From: Pseudopyrenochaeta lycopersici
Lineage: Eukaryota; Ascomycota; Dothideomycetes; Pleosporales; Pseudopyrenochaetaceae
Reading direction: 5' to 3'
NCBI GenBank assembly: GCA_003313425.1
Contig: NHZP01000020.1
Span: forward strand, 744,001-808,000
Length of the DNA stretch: 64,000 nt
This document shows, in pieces, positions 12,154 to 24,571 of the stretch (position 1 is its first letter; each line of letters begins with the position of its first letter). The notes beneath the pieces are model-generated. The model saw only the letters and a list, made by a program, of their open reading frames with translations, was not told where the DNA came from and did not search any database. A program made the translations under genes and the position numbers.

Positions 12154-13706
12154 TGTGTCGATGGTACACTTTTTGCCATGTAAACTACTTGTACACAACG
12201 CTTGACTGCTGCTAGGATGGCATGGATAGACGGCTGTCCTGTCTGTCAATCCCCAGCCGTGCCCAGCCTGGGACAATATCAGCATGCAATTGCGCCATCC
12301 AATGAAATATATTGATGCGCAAGCCTTATCATCAATCAACGCCGTATATATGCAAGACATAGCCCGGCGAATGTGTAATGTCCACTCACAGCAGCAGTTG
12401 ATATCAGTGGCTGCAGGGCGTTGCAGGGTGGAGTGCATCCCCCGCGTTATCGACTCCTTCTGTTGCCAGGTCCCGTGTGTGCTGAAGGCCAGAACAGCCT
12501 TATCGCGAAACCTGTGTATCTCACATTGACAGTGCTTGCGTTGTAGATGTGTTCGGTCCTGCTCGGTTCGTCCTGCAGAGCATGGCCAAGTGGGTAGTCT
12601 TAACTTCATCGGCTGACATGTTTTGTGGATCGGCACTGCACCGCCGACAATCAGGTTTTGAAATTCCATACCAGAGGCGATGGAAAAGTTGCCCCACGTG
12701 TTCGCACATGCTAACGCTGATCGGTGTGGCTGGGTTGGTGTAACCCACATAGAAGAGGGGGGCTAGATTGAGTGTTCTTCAGGCATAGAGGGGAGGTAAG
12801 TCTGGTTTCAAGGAAACAAACTTCTCGACAAAGAGTCTTGGAGCAGTTTACTGTGGAAGCTGGAAGCCCCGGCTGTTCGAAGCTAGCAAGGCATTGCGCT
12901 TCGGGAAGGGTCGTCACGTCCAACACTGCCTACAGCCCTGTTCCTTGACTGCAGCTCCTTGTTTGTTGCGATTCCTGGCTGTGTTGCCATCCTGTGGCCA
13001 GGAACACGTCGGGCAAACTGAGGAGACAGTCACACATGGATATCGTGATGCTGCGGACATGAGCGCTAAGCAGGCATTGGAAACCGCCACTTGCAAATCC
13101 CACCGCGACCTCAGTGATGCGTAGAGTCGGCTTTCACTTCCAGATGGTCGTTTCAGCCCTGTTGGATGAAAATGAAGCGAACATGCTGATCGCGAGCGCT
13201 CTACGCGCTATCAATTCATGGTGTTGGATTAGCGGTGAAAGCAGTAGCCCACCAAAGCCGCGGCGTGGGGACGTTGCCAAGCAAAATACGCACAACCCTG
13301 ACCTCATCGCATCTCTTAACCTGTCTAGTGGCACACGAAGGAGGGAGGACGACCAGGTGTGGTGCGGTAACCAACCCTCAAGCTTTTCTGCCCCCCATCC
13401 CAAAAGAAACCATGTGCCTGCTTGTCTCAACAGACTGCCTCTAGACGGCCTCCCCACCCTTCTTGCTCGGTCGCATACCCATACACGGCAGTAGCCTTGC
13501 CGATTGCCTTCATACCGCTGTCGACGATCCTCAACATTGCCGCTCGCTCGCTCGCTCGCCGGCACGCGATCCAGACGGCACAGCTACATTACACTCGCCT
13601 GCCCTGCCACACATTCCAACCCCCTTCTCTCTTGCGCTGCTCGCGCTGCTCTCGACCTGCCCTCCACACTTCTTTTAGGAAGTCGAAGATTTATCAGTCG
13701 TTCATC
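12154..13706. other. Intergenic region, no supported gene
   Basis: About 1.55 kb. Several overlapping open frames exist on both strands (for example a long one overlapping the MRM1-like 3' end on the minus strand) but none has family-like composition, and the frames change without splice signals. A short (CGCT)n run occurs near 13541-13558, just upstream of the claudin-like gene, in a pyrimidine-rich promoter-like stretch. Confidence 0.5.
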
Positions 13707-14636
13707 ATGACGCGAAAAATCGTATACGGCGTGGGGCTCATACTCACTATTGCCTGTAAGCCTTGGGGATGAGTTTTTGGAAGCAGCAGAAACTGACGCG
13801 CGCAGCGACAATAATGACCATAGCGAGTATCGCCATGCCTCGCTGGGTCAGCTATAGCCCCGTACGCTCCTGCCCTCCCATGTTTATTCAATATTTCCTC
13901 TAACAACTCCCATCAGGAAGGCAAGCGCGAATACTCGTACGGCCTCCACAGCCGCTGCTCAGCGCTTTCCGGTACCTGCGTTCCCTTTCCTCGAGACAGT
14001 GACTGCAGCAAGGATCCGTCCTTCTGCAATATGTGGCGAACAGTTGGTTTCCTCATTTCCTTCGGTGTGGTTGTTGAGCTGTGCACACTGGTCAGTTTTG
14101 TCGTCATCATTTCGGGTGGCGTTCAAAGAAGAGCGGTTGGCTGGCAGGTTGCTGCCGGCATTTTGGCGTTTAGCGCTGTTGTTCAATGTGCGGGCATGGC
14201 TATTGTGGTAAGTTCTCACTTCTCCTACGTGCTACTACCCGCAACTAATGGTCCACGTTTCCAGGCCTTCCTCTTCGACCACGACTCCCGCTTCTGGGAT
14301 GGCTGGAACCTCGATATTTCGTGGTCTCTCTGCACCGCAAGCTGGACTATTCTAACCTTGACCTGCCTCGGCATTATCGCGTCCGCTATCTACCTCCCTG
14401 TCGAGGGCGATTACGAGGTCATACCTGACCAGTCGCAGGTTCCACCAGACGATCAGTGAGCGCCACCGGTCACTATATTCTTGTTGAGCATGATTTAATG
14501 TCTTGCTAGGCTTCTTTCGCGAATCGCGGCTTGGGACAATGGCTACAAGGGCTCTGATTCTGGCTTCCAGTATAGTTATCAGAGAGATGAAGATGGCATG
14601 AGTGACATTTCGGCCGCTGCGAGCAGTCGGCGATAG
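13707..14636 (+). CDS. Claudin-like four-helix membrane protein
   Basis: I reconstruct five exons: 13707-13755, 13806-13861, 13917-14207, 14265-14455 and 14510-14636. All junctions are GT...AG and the phases agree, giving 237 residues. Four hydrophobic helices are visible: the N-terminal 5-27, and about 76-100, 108-131 and 151-176. The first extracellular loop has the claudin-superfamily pattern Trp ... Gly-Leu ... Cys-x(7)-Cys (PRWVSY, YGLHSRC, GTC), followed by further cysteines (DCSK, FCN). The tail is acidic and Ser/Tyr-rich. In fungi the claudin/PalI/SUR7 superfamily works at the plasma membrane (pH signalling, eisosomes). I cannot assign a subfamily. The last exon would be missed if translation were taken to the TGA at 14457, because that TGA lies inside the GTGAGC donor. 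Confidence 0.78.
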
Positions 14637-17446
14637 TTGGAGGACCAAGGAATGAACCGAACGAGCGTATACGATGCACAATTTACGGACGATGCAAAGA
14701 TGAGAAGCGATACACATAATGGAGCGGTAAAACTTGACAGCAAAGGGATCACGGGCGTTTTGGGTTTCTTACGCTACCGGCTGGTTTCCATTGCGGCTTG
14801 CGGGCATGTTTTGTTTTGTTTTTGTTTCCTACGATACCCTCTGCTCTCCCATGGGGGGTTGGGCATATTCTTACTAGCGATTTGGCTAAATAAGCAACAG
14901 AGCATGCAGATTCACAATTGAAACGCCTTTTTTATAAGAACAAAACAATGCATACAACGGTGGTTAGCAACGTGGATAACGGCGCCCGGACTATTTAAGA
15001 TCTACACGACCTCGTTCACTAGATCTTCACAGCTTTTCTACTTTTACTTACAAGCTTTCTAAATATTAACAGGTCTATGATGAATTTCTTTTTTCACTAT
15101 CCCTTATTACAAAATGATGATGTCTCCTGCCCTCCGCTCGGGTTCAGAATCCGCCAGAGCCGACGTCACAAATGCGTGCTTCGTGGCGCTCTTCGATACT
15201 CACCTCGCGAGACCCAGAACGTCATTTTGGCATACGAAAAACCTCAGCGAAAGCACTGGGAATAAGATGTAAGAGGAAAAGGCAGGGCCGGGGAAAGAAT
15301 GGATGTACATGCACTTCCACGTATGATTCTTGTCCATCGTAAGTTGATGCGCTGTAGACCGGACTCGGATATTCTATTTAAAGGCTCAAAGGCGGAATGA
15401 TGGAAAGTAGGCATACACAGCCCCTTCTCAAAGTACCCTTATGCACTGATATGTATACACCTGTCGCTGTGAACCATAGCGCAGACAGGCTCCCGTATGC
15501 CGCACCCACAGCCTAGACTCTCAAACTCACTCATATATTATTGCTCAATATCTTGCTATGCAAACTTTTGAATTATTCGTTCGTTCAAGCGGAATCCTCC
15601 TTTACCGAGAACTGTCGCACACCCTCTAACACGTGAGACGTGCGTCGGCATATTCGGTCATATCAATCTTGAGGCCGGCAGCCTATCTTTTAGTGGATTG
15701 GCGTGTACGAGTAAAAGAGCGAATTTCGCTCAGCATCCTTCGCTTTTACACTCTTACGCCCCCTCTCCCGCGTGAAGTTTAATAAACGCTATTCACTACC
15801 ACATTACGCTTTCAGCGTTCGACACTTTTCTCCCTGATGGACGCGGCGATAGTGAGAAGTCTTGCATACTCGGAGTTATCTGTGCATTTTGGTTTTTCTA
15901 AATGTTGTGTCTCTTTCATTTGTTATCCATGATTGAACGTTTTGATGCTGTTGTTCTCTACGAGTCTGAATTCGCTTTGAGAAGGCAACGGCACCATTTT
16001 CTCGGATGGTATGCTCGAATTACTTCGATTAATCAATGCTAACATCCCAGGGACACTATCGGGCTCGGAGGGGCTACTTGAGATAAACACACACAGACTC
16101 GTCGTTTACCTGCCTTTAAACTTCAACACAGTATCAGGCGGGGCTACAGTGGTTGCGATTCGGTCAATTTCCATTGTCTAACTCGACTGGAGGGCCGTCT
16201 GCCATCATCAATCATCTTCATTCTCTCAACGGCGTCCGAGTAAACAGCTTAATGCGCGATATAAAGAGGTTTGGGTAGAACCGGCTTGGATCTAATGTAG
16301 AGGTTACAATGAATAAAGGGAACAAGAAGGTATACGTCCACTCCTTTCTATGTTTATGTCGAGTTACGGGTTGAGCGGACCTGTCAGGTATGACGACATT
16401 CGGTTTCGCGCCTATAAGAAGATGCCACCCAGTTGCAGGGAAGTTCACATAAACGTTTGCAAAGCAGTCGGAAGGATGCTCATCAAATCCGAATGCAGGT
16501 ACGTGAATCATAGCCCTCTTATATTATGCTCGGGCCTAAAGCATATTTTGGTTCCTGTCTAATTCTTAGGAAGTGCTTGAAAAGGAAAGTAAGGAACGGA
16601 AAATTGCCACAGACCATGGTCCTGCAATCCAAAACAGCAAAGGGACAGGGCATTCAAGATTCTTTCGTCTCTTGAAACTTCATTACTGATATATTCTAGG
16701 CCATCTGAGATGAGCACTTTCGTTTCGAAGCCCCATTTACTATCCAACATCATAAGGGTATCCTGAAACCTCCACAATGTCACACGGTTGATACATTCGA
16801 ATGGAATTGTAACTAAGACAGTCACTTCAACGAAAACCCACCTGACGCATCCAGAATCAGATTTGGATGACTTTGGAAACTTGCCAAATGGCAGGGGCTT
16901 TGAGGCGCAAGACCAGCGCTCTTGGCATGCTGACATCAGTCCGAACAGTGCTTTTTGTCCCCAAAAAATATTGAAGGGATGGCGGAGCAGAAGCACTACT
17001 TTATGACTGCGGACTCTTTAAGGCTACATGATTCATGTTACTTACCGGTAATCCTTGCAGATGCAAACCACAATCCCTTTGATGGATAATCCACATCGAT
17101 CATCTTTCCATCAAGCCCCGCGGAGCTCTTGGTGATCACCTTCGCATCTGAGAGGGCCGAAACCCTGGTTCTGCATTGGCTGCATCTGAATCATCGCCCA
17201 ATGGGGGCCAAATTTGGGGGGCCGTACGTCGACCTTGAGCCTCAAAGCTTTGCCGCTGCCTTGCTTTTGCAAATCTTCTGTCCATAGTAATTCTTCCCTT
17301 ACTTTCTTGCATATAGCAGTTTCGCGGGTTTTCAAGAACGCACCACAGGGCATATAGCATTTCTGGCGTTTGTGCCATTCGTTATTGAACCTTTAATACG
17401 GATAGATTTTCGTGCCCGACTGCGCTATCTGAGCGATTGCGATGCG
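14637..17446. other. Long intergenic region, nothing recognisable
   Basis: About 2.8 kb of normal-composition sequence without a recognisable protein, RNA gene or repeat. Short open frames at 15077-15265, 16218-16511 and 16559-16996 have no family-like features. A spliced non-coding RNA or distal promoter elements cannot be excluded. Confidence 0.45.
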
Positions 17447-19827
17447 ATGAGATTTTCCCAACGCTTCAAGAGAATTCCAAGCGAGGACCCAACTACGCAG
17501 CAACATATTATACTCTCCGAATACCCATCGCAGAGCCGGGAAGTACTCGATAGCGACGGCAAAGGCTACACCCCCCGCGAAATCTCTCCAGAGAACTCAA
17601 AGCCAAAGGACGCAACGGGGAGAGGGAACACTACACATACTGTCTCTCGTCGCAAAACCTTCGTTGAGCGATTAGAAGCCCAAGAGAGCCGAAACTTCGG
17701 GGCTCGGTTATTTATTTCTTTTCACAACACTTTTGTCGCAGGCTGGCGCGCTGGTCTTCTTCGCGCATTCATTTTCAGCCTCATAGCTTTCCTCACCAAT
17801 GTTGCCGTCTATGGATGGCTCTTCGCAACATACAATGTCCCCGGTGGTACCGCAACGGTCATGGCTGGGGAGTGTGGTATGATACGAAGGGCGAATACGG
17901 GTATTCATGCTGCACTCAATGTGGTGTCGACTTTGGTATTGAGCGCTTCCACATATGCGATGCAAGGTTTGACTGCACCTACGAGGGAGGAAGTTAACGT
18001 GGCACACGCAAAAGGCAAATGGGTCGAGATAGGAACTTCGAGTGTACGAAACTTATTTCATGTGAGAAGAAGGAACATATGGATCTGGATTCTACTTGCT
18101 GTTACGAGCCTACCATTCCATCTCTTGTGAGTGTTAAAGATCATCTCCTGATGATGTGCTAACTGTAGTCTAGCTTCAACGCCGTCTTCTTTACAACGAG
18201 TCAAACGAATCAGTATGCGGTAGCTGTGATTGATCAAAACTACTTCGACAATACAAATTTTGAACCTTCGGAAAACAACTCATCACCAAACTTGTTCGAG
18301 CAGTGGGAGCCTGTGAAGGAAGACTGCGATGGCAAAGATTGCTCATTCGATATCGTCGACATATCAGTCGTGATCCAGCTCCTCCAAGATGTTCGAAATA
18401 CTTCAAAGCAAGCCGAGTTTGTGCGTATGGAGCCTTCGGAGTGCATGCAGAAGTACTCTTCCGGTTTTATGCGAAACTACAGTGATGTCGCTGTTGTGTC
18501 CTCTCGCGTAGACACTACATCCCCCGTTCATTGGGCTCGTTATCCACAAAGTTCCATCAGTAGGGACAAGGAGGATTCCAATCAAGACCCTTTTCATTGG
18601 GTGTGCCATGACCTCTTCCCACCTAATCGCACAAGTTACGATCGTTGTAGCCTGAAACTTGCGGAGGAACGCTTCGATTTGGGGAGAAACTGGTCAGTAT
18701 ACAATAGTCCTGTAAGCCACTGCTTCGCACGTGTCGCCCCTGACACTTGCGAGTTACAATTCAACGAATGGCTTATGCTTGCTGTTGTTGTTTTCGGCGG
18801 CGTCAAAGTCCTTACAATATGCTATCTTGTCTTCTGGCGACCCGCTGGTATCTTCCTACGCACACTGGGCGATGCCATTGCCTCCTTCCTCGAAGACGAG
18901 GATGCTACCACTAAAGACATGTGTCTCGTATCATCAAAGCAGATCCGTAAAGGTGGCTTTCAAACGCACTACGAGCCGCAAATATTCACCGGTGCCCGCC
19001 CACGCTGGCTTACCAGCGCGAACACGACCGAATTCTTCGTTACCATTGGAGCCTCAGCCGCATACATAATTATTCTCTCCGTCCAATTGTTCATGGCCAT
19101 CGATGGCGCCGCAGGTTTTGCTTGGTCCATCGGCCTCGGCGTTGCCGATATTCAATCTCTCGCATCGTTCCAGCGAGATAACACCCGCTCCTCGGGCATC
19201 GTACCAACACTACTCGTAGCCAATCTTCCCCAACTCGGCTTTTCGTTCTTGTTTGTTGCGTATACGAATACTTGGAGCAAGCTACTCGTTGCACACGAGT
19301 TCGATCGCTTGACAAAGGTCAAGAAAGGACTAAGAGTTAGCGAGCGACCGCGCGGTATGCAACGTGCAAGCCACTTCTTCACACTCCCAATGCGATACGC
19401 GCTGCCTTTGATTGGTTGTAGCGCCGCACTACATTGGTTGTGCTCACAGAGTCTATTCATGGTACGCATCGACGGTGTGGATATACACAGAAAGGTCGAC
19501 CCGAACGACCAGCTTGTACGCCTGGGATACAGCGCTCCGGGCATTGTGGCAGTTATTGGAGTCAGTTTCGGAATGATGATCACTACTGTATGCATGGGAG
19601 CGTTCCGAAAGTTGCAGACCGGACTCGGTGAGACAAGCATGAGTGTGATCATTAGCGCAGCGTGTCATCCGAGACGATATGAACCTGAGGCGTGGTTTAA
19701 AGCAGTCCAATGGGGCGATGTGACTGAGAGCGTGGAGAGCGGCGAGGGTGACGAGGATGGCGTCAGACATTGCGCATTCACCTCGAAAATGGCAGAGCAA
19801 CCTATCGAAGGTCAAGCATATCGATAG
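17447..19827 (+). CDS. DUF6536-family multi-pass membrane protein
   Basis: Two exons (17447-18126 and 18174-19827) around a 47-nt intron (GTGAGT...TCTAG), 777 residues. The N-terminal 95 residues are polar. The DUF6536 signature, a helix introduced by GWRAGLLRAF and followed by a conserved Cys-containing loop (GECGMIRRANTG), begins at about residue 97. About seven hydrophobic helices follow (98-125, 209-232, 424-450, 512-536, 565-592, 631-655, 681-703), with a large loop between the second and third that carries several Cys and NxS/T sites. The family is fungal, located in membranes and of unknown function; members are widespread in plant-associated ascomycetes. I take the ATG at 17447 because the open frame further upstream has only a GTG. 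Confidence 0.85.
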
Positions 19828-20460
19828 CCTGGATGAAATGACTTGCTAGTTGTTCTAATAAGAGACTAAAACAGCCAATCCGTGATTTACGTTTTGCTGC
19901 ATTGCTTTTCCTTCTATTCTTGGATGGTTACGGCTCTCCAACTTGGTGAACCTGCTTGGCTATTGCTGACTTGATGAGAATAAATCTCTTGAGCTAACAT
20001 CCCGCCCCATAACGCTAGATTCACGTCAATAATTGAGCTTTCGACAGCAGATAAAAGTTGTATTTAGCTAAAAAAAAATAAAATAAAAAAATAACATGGC
20101 ATGAAGTCAAACAGACAAGCGGAAGGTTATGAATCGATCTGGTAGTCATGAAATGTAGAGGGGCTGCAGGCATAGCTCGCTCATCATGAACCTTTACATA
20201 CGCACATATATGTATATATATATATATATATATGCAGCGCTGAAGAGGAAAGAATATCTAGCTCGTTTTTTGCATGGCCGCATTCAAACCCGAGTATTCT
20301 GAAGCGAGCTAGTCGTTCTCCTGATCTCATGATTTTCCTTGAAAATATCCAGCAACCTCATGCTAATGTTGGTTTTGGTTTTGATCAGCCACAGAACCAA
20401 CAATCAAAGGGTGCATGCCAGAAGTCGAAGATGCAACTGAGCGCTATGTCATTGCTTGAT
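19828..20460. other. Intergenic region with A-rich and (TA)n tracts
   Basis: No gene is visible. It contains an A-rich run near 20070-20092 and a dinucleotide (TA)n microsatellite at 20212-20233. Confidence 0.5.
20212..20233. repeat. (TA)n microsatellite
   Basis: About 11 uninterrupted TA units. Simple repeat, likely polymorphic between strains. Confidence 0.9.
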
Positions 20461-20809
20461 TCAAATAACGCTCTCCTTAATAATTCTTGAGAAGTCACGA
20501 GCTGCGAAGTTGGTTATATCACAGCCATCTGGTATTCTCTGGGTATGGTCGCATCTTGCACACGTTTTAGTCGGGTAGCTCCCCGGTGAGCGCTCAATAT
20601 CATTCATGTAAGTTGTAAAATAATCTTTGCCAGTATCAGCGTCTTTGGCATAGAAAGTTTGCCTTCTTAAACCCCTCGCCTCTGCACATGCTCGCTTCTC
20701 CAACACCGGTAGACATAAACTGAGCGTCAAATCTTTGTTGTTTGGCTAAGGATTCCCTTTTACAGAGAAGGTTGGCTGCAGCCGATAACTTGAACAATTG
20801 CATGGCCAT
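20461..20809 (-). CDS. Possible small secreted Cys-containing protein
   Basis: A minus-strand frame (20732 to 20461) ends with a Cys-containing domain (KTCARCDHTQ, DGCDITNF) preceded by a Leu-rich segment and a Lys-Arg Kex2-like site (VLEKRACAEA). A proposed first exon from the ATG at 20809 (or 20803) would supply a signal-peptide-like start (MQLFKLSAAA). The joining intron, GTAAAA...CAAAG at 20763-20733, would be only 31 nt, shorter than usual for these fungi. Spliced length would be 105 residues with four cysteines after the KR site. The architecture resembles effector-type secreted proteins, but the intron size makes the model doubtful. I do not recognise a family. Confidence 0.3.
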
Positions 20810-21429
20810 GAGCACAAAAGACTAGTTATGCTTCCGAGTTTTGGTTCTCTTTTCACATGCCACGATGTGATTGCGGCAGGTAGAGACGTTGAAATACAGC
20901 TGTGGACATGAGGCCATGCTATGCTGAGCGGAGAACAGTTGGTGTATTGGACTCCAAAGCCGGGCCCGACTTCAGTTGCCACAAGGTCGAACTTTTTGGA
21001 ATTCCGTCTTCGAGAAACCCTGCCAGATGCCTTCATGGTTGTGATGATGCATGCAAACTCAAGAATCAAAATTGGTGACGAGACCTGTTAGAGAGCTCAA
21101 TCCAACGGACGGATCCTCATCCGACCACAAGAGCTTGTTCTCCAACGAAATACGACACTACTAATGACGATAGGAGCATTTATAAGCCAGATTTTCGCCT
21201 AATTATATGCTCGGCGCTAATAACCTTTGTGTTTGCAGCGCGACTCTCCTGAAGTCAGCCTCGACCGTACGTTTGGTTGTAAAGTACCTATTGTAACACG
21301 GTCTGATACGTGTGGCTGTCTGAAGGATTGGGGACGCGTCAGAATCAGAGGAGCCTTTCTGTAAGCCCGACCGTACCTAATTCCGTCATAGCATAGTCCT
21401 GAGACTGATATCAGCGGCGTGGGCGGGGT
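20810..21429. other. Intergenic region left of the Tc1/mariner element
   Basis: About 600 bases of normal composition with no recognisable gene. It ends at the left terminal inverted repeat of the transposon beginning at 21430. Confidence 0.5.
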
Positions 21430-23047
21430 CACCAGGTGCCGCAATAATTCGTGAGACGTTTTCTGCTGAGGTAATCAACCCCGCCAAACCTAACCTATCT
21501 CATCTCAACAGTAAATATTTATAAGGCTATAATAATATAAAATTACGCTTAAATAAAGTATATAATAGCTTATTTAAAAGGCTAAAGACTCCTAAATAAA
21601 ATCCTATACTTAAGGTACCTAATACTAAAGAGCGCGCCTACTTTTTCTAGTATATAGACTATAGACAACCTAGTAAGAAGATTAAGGATATATACGCTTA
21701 ATATAGGATAAGTAGAGCTATAAGTAATAGATAGCGTAAAGAGTATAAGAGATAGAGTAATACTTACTATATAAGAAAGAGGGAGAGCCTAGAAAGGGGT
21801 ATAAAGCTTAAGAGGCCTTAGTAGGTAAATATTTAAAAGTTATAGGTACTCTTAGATAATTCTACTAACCTTATAAAAGATAAGCCCTATTAAATTTAAG
21901 CTAAAGTAAATAATATTCTACTCTATTTATAATCTATAGAGTATAACCTAGTAAATAGAGTAGAATCTTAACTCTATATAGCTAGCTATTCTAAGAAGAT
22001 TTAGTATTTTAATAATAAAAAGAGAGTAAAGTATAGTAAAGATTATAAGAATAAATTACCTCTTAGCTAAAGAGGCTTTTAAGATAGAGTATACTTTATA
22101 AATAAGGCTTATCTTAACTCTATAAAAGATTTTTAAAAGCTTAAGATTTTTAGGAGAAAGGAGGTTAAAGAGAGACTTAAGCCTAAGAATATTAAATAAA
22201 GGAAGCCTATTAAGAAGTCCTTACTTACTCTATATATATTTACCTCTATTAACTAGTATTTTAAGAGTAAACTAAACTTTTATAATAATAAGAAAGATAT
22301 ACTAAAGATACTTAAATTACTAAGAAAGCTAAAGAGATTAAAGTATTATATAAATAAGTAATAGGCTAAAGACTTTAAGGAGTAAGAGGCTCTTTGCCCT
22401 CCTCCTATTAAAGGAGACGTTAGTAGCTATTATATAAATTAGAAATACTACGTAGAGAATCTCCTACCTAAGTATATTAAGGCTATTTATTAGGCACGAC
22501 TTTAGAAGCTATGTAATTAGTATCTTTAAGAGGATAATAATCTATCTTATAGTACTAAGAGCTTAGATAATATAGCTATTAAGAAGAAAGAGGCTAATTA
22601 AATACCCCTAATTATTTACCTAGCTTAGAGTCTTAATCTAAACCTAGTAGAAGGTATATAGCTTATCTTAAAATAGAGAGTTAAGTAAAAATTATATTTA
22701 CTTCTACTACCCTTAATCTTATAAGATAAGACTAAAGCCTACTTTTAAGTAATCTACTATTAAGAATAAGTATATATATTAATAAAGGAAGTTAGGAGTT
22801 TAATCTTTAAGATACTTTAGTAGTGTAAATAAGTAGCTTTAAATAGTAGAAGCCTTATTTACTTAGAAAAATAGTAAAATACTAAGAAAATAATATATAT
22901 ATACCTCTATAGCTCTTTAAACAGCCTTATAATTATATCTATATACTTTATTTACTATTTTAGTGTATAACACTATAGTAGGGTAGAAGCTAAGGCACTG
23001 CTTAGCTTAGCAGAAAAACGTCTCACGAATTATTGCGGCACCTGGTG
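21430..23047 (+). mobile_element. RIP-mutated Tc1/mariner-type DNA transposon
   Basis: The ends are a 41-42-bp inverted repeat beginning CACCAGGTGCCGCAATAATT, with one indel and one mismatch. The 1.5 kb inside is strongly A+T-shifted and has a plus-strand frame broken by TAA/TAG. It still shows Tc1/mariner DDE landmarks: DRVYFI (first Asp region, about 22090), EDNNLSYSTKS (second Asp, from the usual EDNDPSHGTRS, about 22535) and NLNLVEGI (Glu region, from NPIEGI, about 22635). Asp/Pro/His positions read as Asn/Leu/Tyr, as expected from C-to-T and G-to-A. The outermost bases are flanked by GGGT on both sides, not TA. The element is dead. Confidence 0.85.
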
Positions 23048-23942
23048 GGGTTGTCTCTAGCACTGTCGATCCCGGACCCTGATGACCATTGAATGTGCTA
23101 CTAGCAGAACATAACCCTACGCTTGATAGCCTACCCAACAGTGCAGTTGTTCCAAAGGCAGGAAACACCTGTGAAAACCTCAGTGCAACTTTTCTTGGTC
23201 GTTGCGACTTCATCAGCGGTAAACAGAAGGCAATATGCTCTATTACTCTGTCTAGCTGCTTGATTCGCGCTGAAGTCTTCAGGCGATTCCAAGAACACAC
23301 CTTGTCTCAAAGAGCAACAATGGACCCTAAAAAATTAGTGCAATGCTTGAAAGTGCTTGGCTTTCCTTTAGGCAAGCCGCATGAAAGCTTAGTTGGCGCC
23401 GACGCATGTAAGGTATTTATAAGCCGGAACTTTTTTCTCGCATCGAGACTAAATCTGGGTCAGGTCCACAACAAATTGTCGAGCTTGGTAAGACTCAACT
23501 ACTATACACTGAATTTGGCAGCACCATGAGCCTAGTTTGGTTGCCTTTTTACAAGGCAACGTCAGCGGCTTGGTCATTATTCTCAACAACATGACGATTA
23601 TCTTTGCTATGTCGATCACTCTGCCCCAATCTGGCTGGGATAGCAGACAACTATAGCACTAAACTCCGGAACCCTAAATCTAGACAATTCTTTCAAGTCT
23701 CCATATGCGTCACGTTGCAGTAGATTGAAGTCTGCTTAACATTCACGAAGATTAAACCTGACTTAGTTTTAGCCAATATCTTGTCCCCCAGGAATATATA
23801 AATGCGTTTGATGGCCAAGATGAAATGTAACATACTCACCAACAACCCATACAATCTGCGCAAGTCAATTAATTAGCTTTTATTCAAAACAATTTGGCGA
23901 ATCTTTGGTGCTTCACTTCTATACTATTATACGCTTTTCAAC
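23048..23942. other. Intergenic region upstream of secreted-protein gene
   Basis: About 900 bases. An open frame at 23089-23529 begins at TTG, has no signal peptide and resembles no family, so I do not call it. The last 60 bases (TATACTATTATACG near 23920) are A+T-rich and probably the core promoter of the secreted protein at 23943. Confidence 0.45.
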
Positions 23943-24374
23943 ATGCGTTTCGCCTCGCGGACCATCTTGACGCTTGCCTTAGTCACATTTGTAGTGGCTG
24001 TACCTACTCCTCAGCTTGCAGGTGAAGGCCAGGCCTTTGATAGTATCTTCACAGGTGCTGACAATGGCATTGGTTATGGCATCGAAAATGCGGAGAACAA
24101 TATCGCGGCCACAATATCTTTGCTTAAGGGAAACAATGCGCAGGACGCCACACTAGCTCCCCCGACGACCCGCCGTCAACTCGACAAAATCAGTAATGGA
24201 TTTCAGGAAATTGCAAACTCCTTGGGAGCTGGACCATCGTTTACTCCAGTCACTTCACAGCTCGATACACTCGATGGAGATCTGACAAGCGGTGCGGCCG
24301 ACCTTGGTGCGCACATTGGCTCAACCGAGGAGAGTACGTTGGAGGACCTTGGTAATTCTGTCTCTAAGCTATGA
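23943..24374 (+). CDS. Small secreted protein, Cys-free, effector candidate
   Basis: Single-exon 143-residue protein. The first 19-20 residues form a classical signal peptide (MRFASRTILTLALVTFVVAV followed by PTPQL). The mature part is acidic and Gly/Asp/Ser-rich, with a heptad-like hydrophobic pattern (LDKISNGFQEIANSLG) and no cysteines. A Leu-Asp-rich segment (SQLDTLDGDLTSGAADLGAH) is predicted helical. It resembles helical Cys-free secreted or cell-wall-associated fungal proteins in general design, but I recognise no specific family. It lies between a dead DNA transposon and a solo copia LTR that starts about 200 bp after the stop codon. Confidence 0.75.
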   Translation: MRFASRTILTLALVTFVVAVPTPQLAGEGQAFDSIFTGADNGIGYGIENAENNIAATISLLKGNNAQDATLAPPTTRRQLDKISNGFQEIANSLGAGPSFTPVTSQLDTLDGDLTSGAADLGAHIGSTEESTLEDLGNSVSKL

Positions 24375-24571
24375 CTCGTGTTTCAATTCAGTGAAACCAT
24401 CCTATGCTTTGCGCCAGTACTTTCGCTGGAGACGGTGTTTCATGGCTCCTTGGTGCTCTTACGTAGTTCTGTACTTTAAGTGTTCTGACAAGAAAACTCT
24501 CTACTATTTAAAATAATCCCAAGAACTTCATCGATGTGTGTTGGTAAAGATCTTAAAGAATCATCAACTTA

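Noticed and set aside
11947..12750. Long minus-strand open frame overlapping the MRM1-like 3' end
   Set aside because: It lies antisense to the SpoU catalytic domain for its last 200 bases; the translation is Cys/His/Gln-rich noise with no family features.
14265..14459. Claudin-like protein ending at TGA 14457
   Set aside because: That TGA is within a GTGAGC donor; splicing to the AG at 14509 extends the frame by 43 codons to a TAG at 14636 with fungal-like phases.
23089..23529. 147-codon open frame right of the Tc1/mariner element
   Set aside because: No ATG at its start, no signal peptide, no recognisable motif; composition is that of chance open frames.
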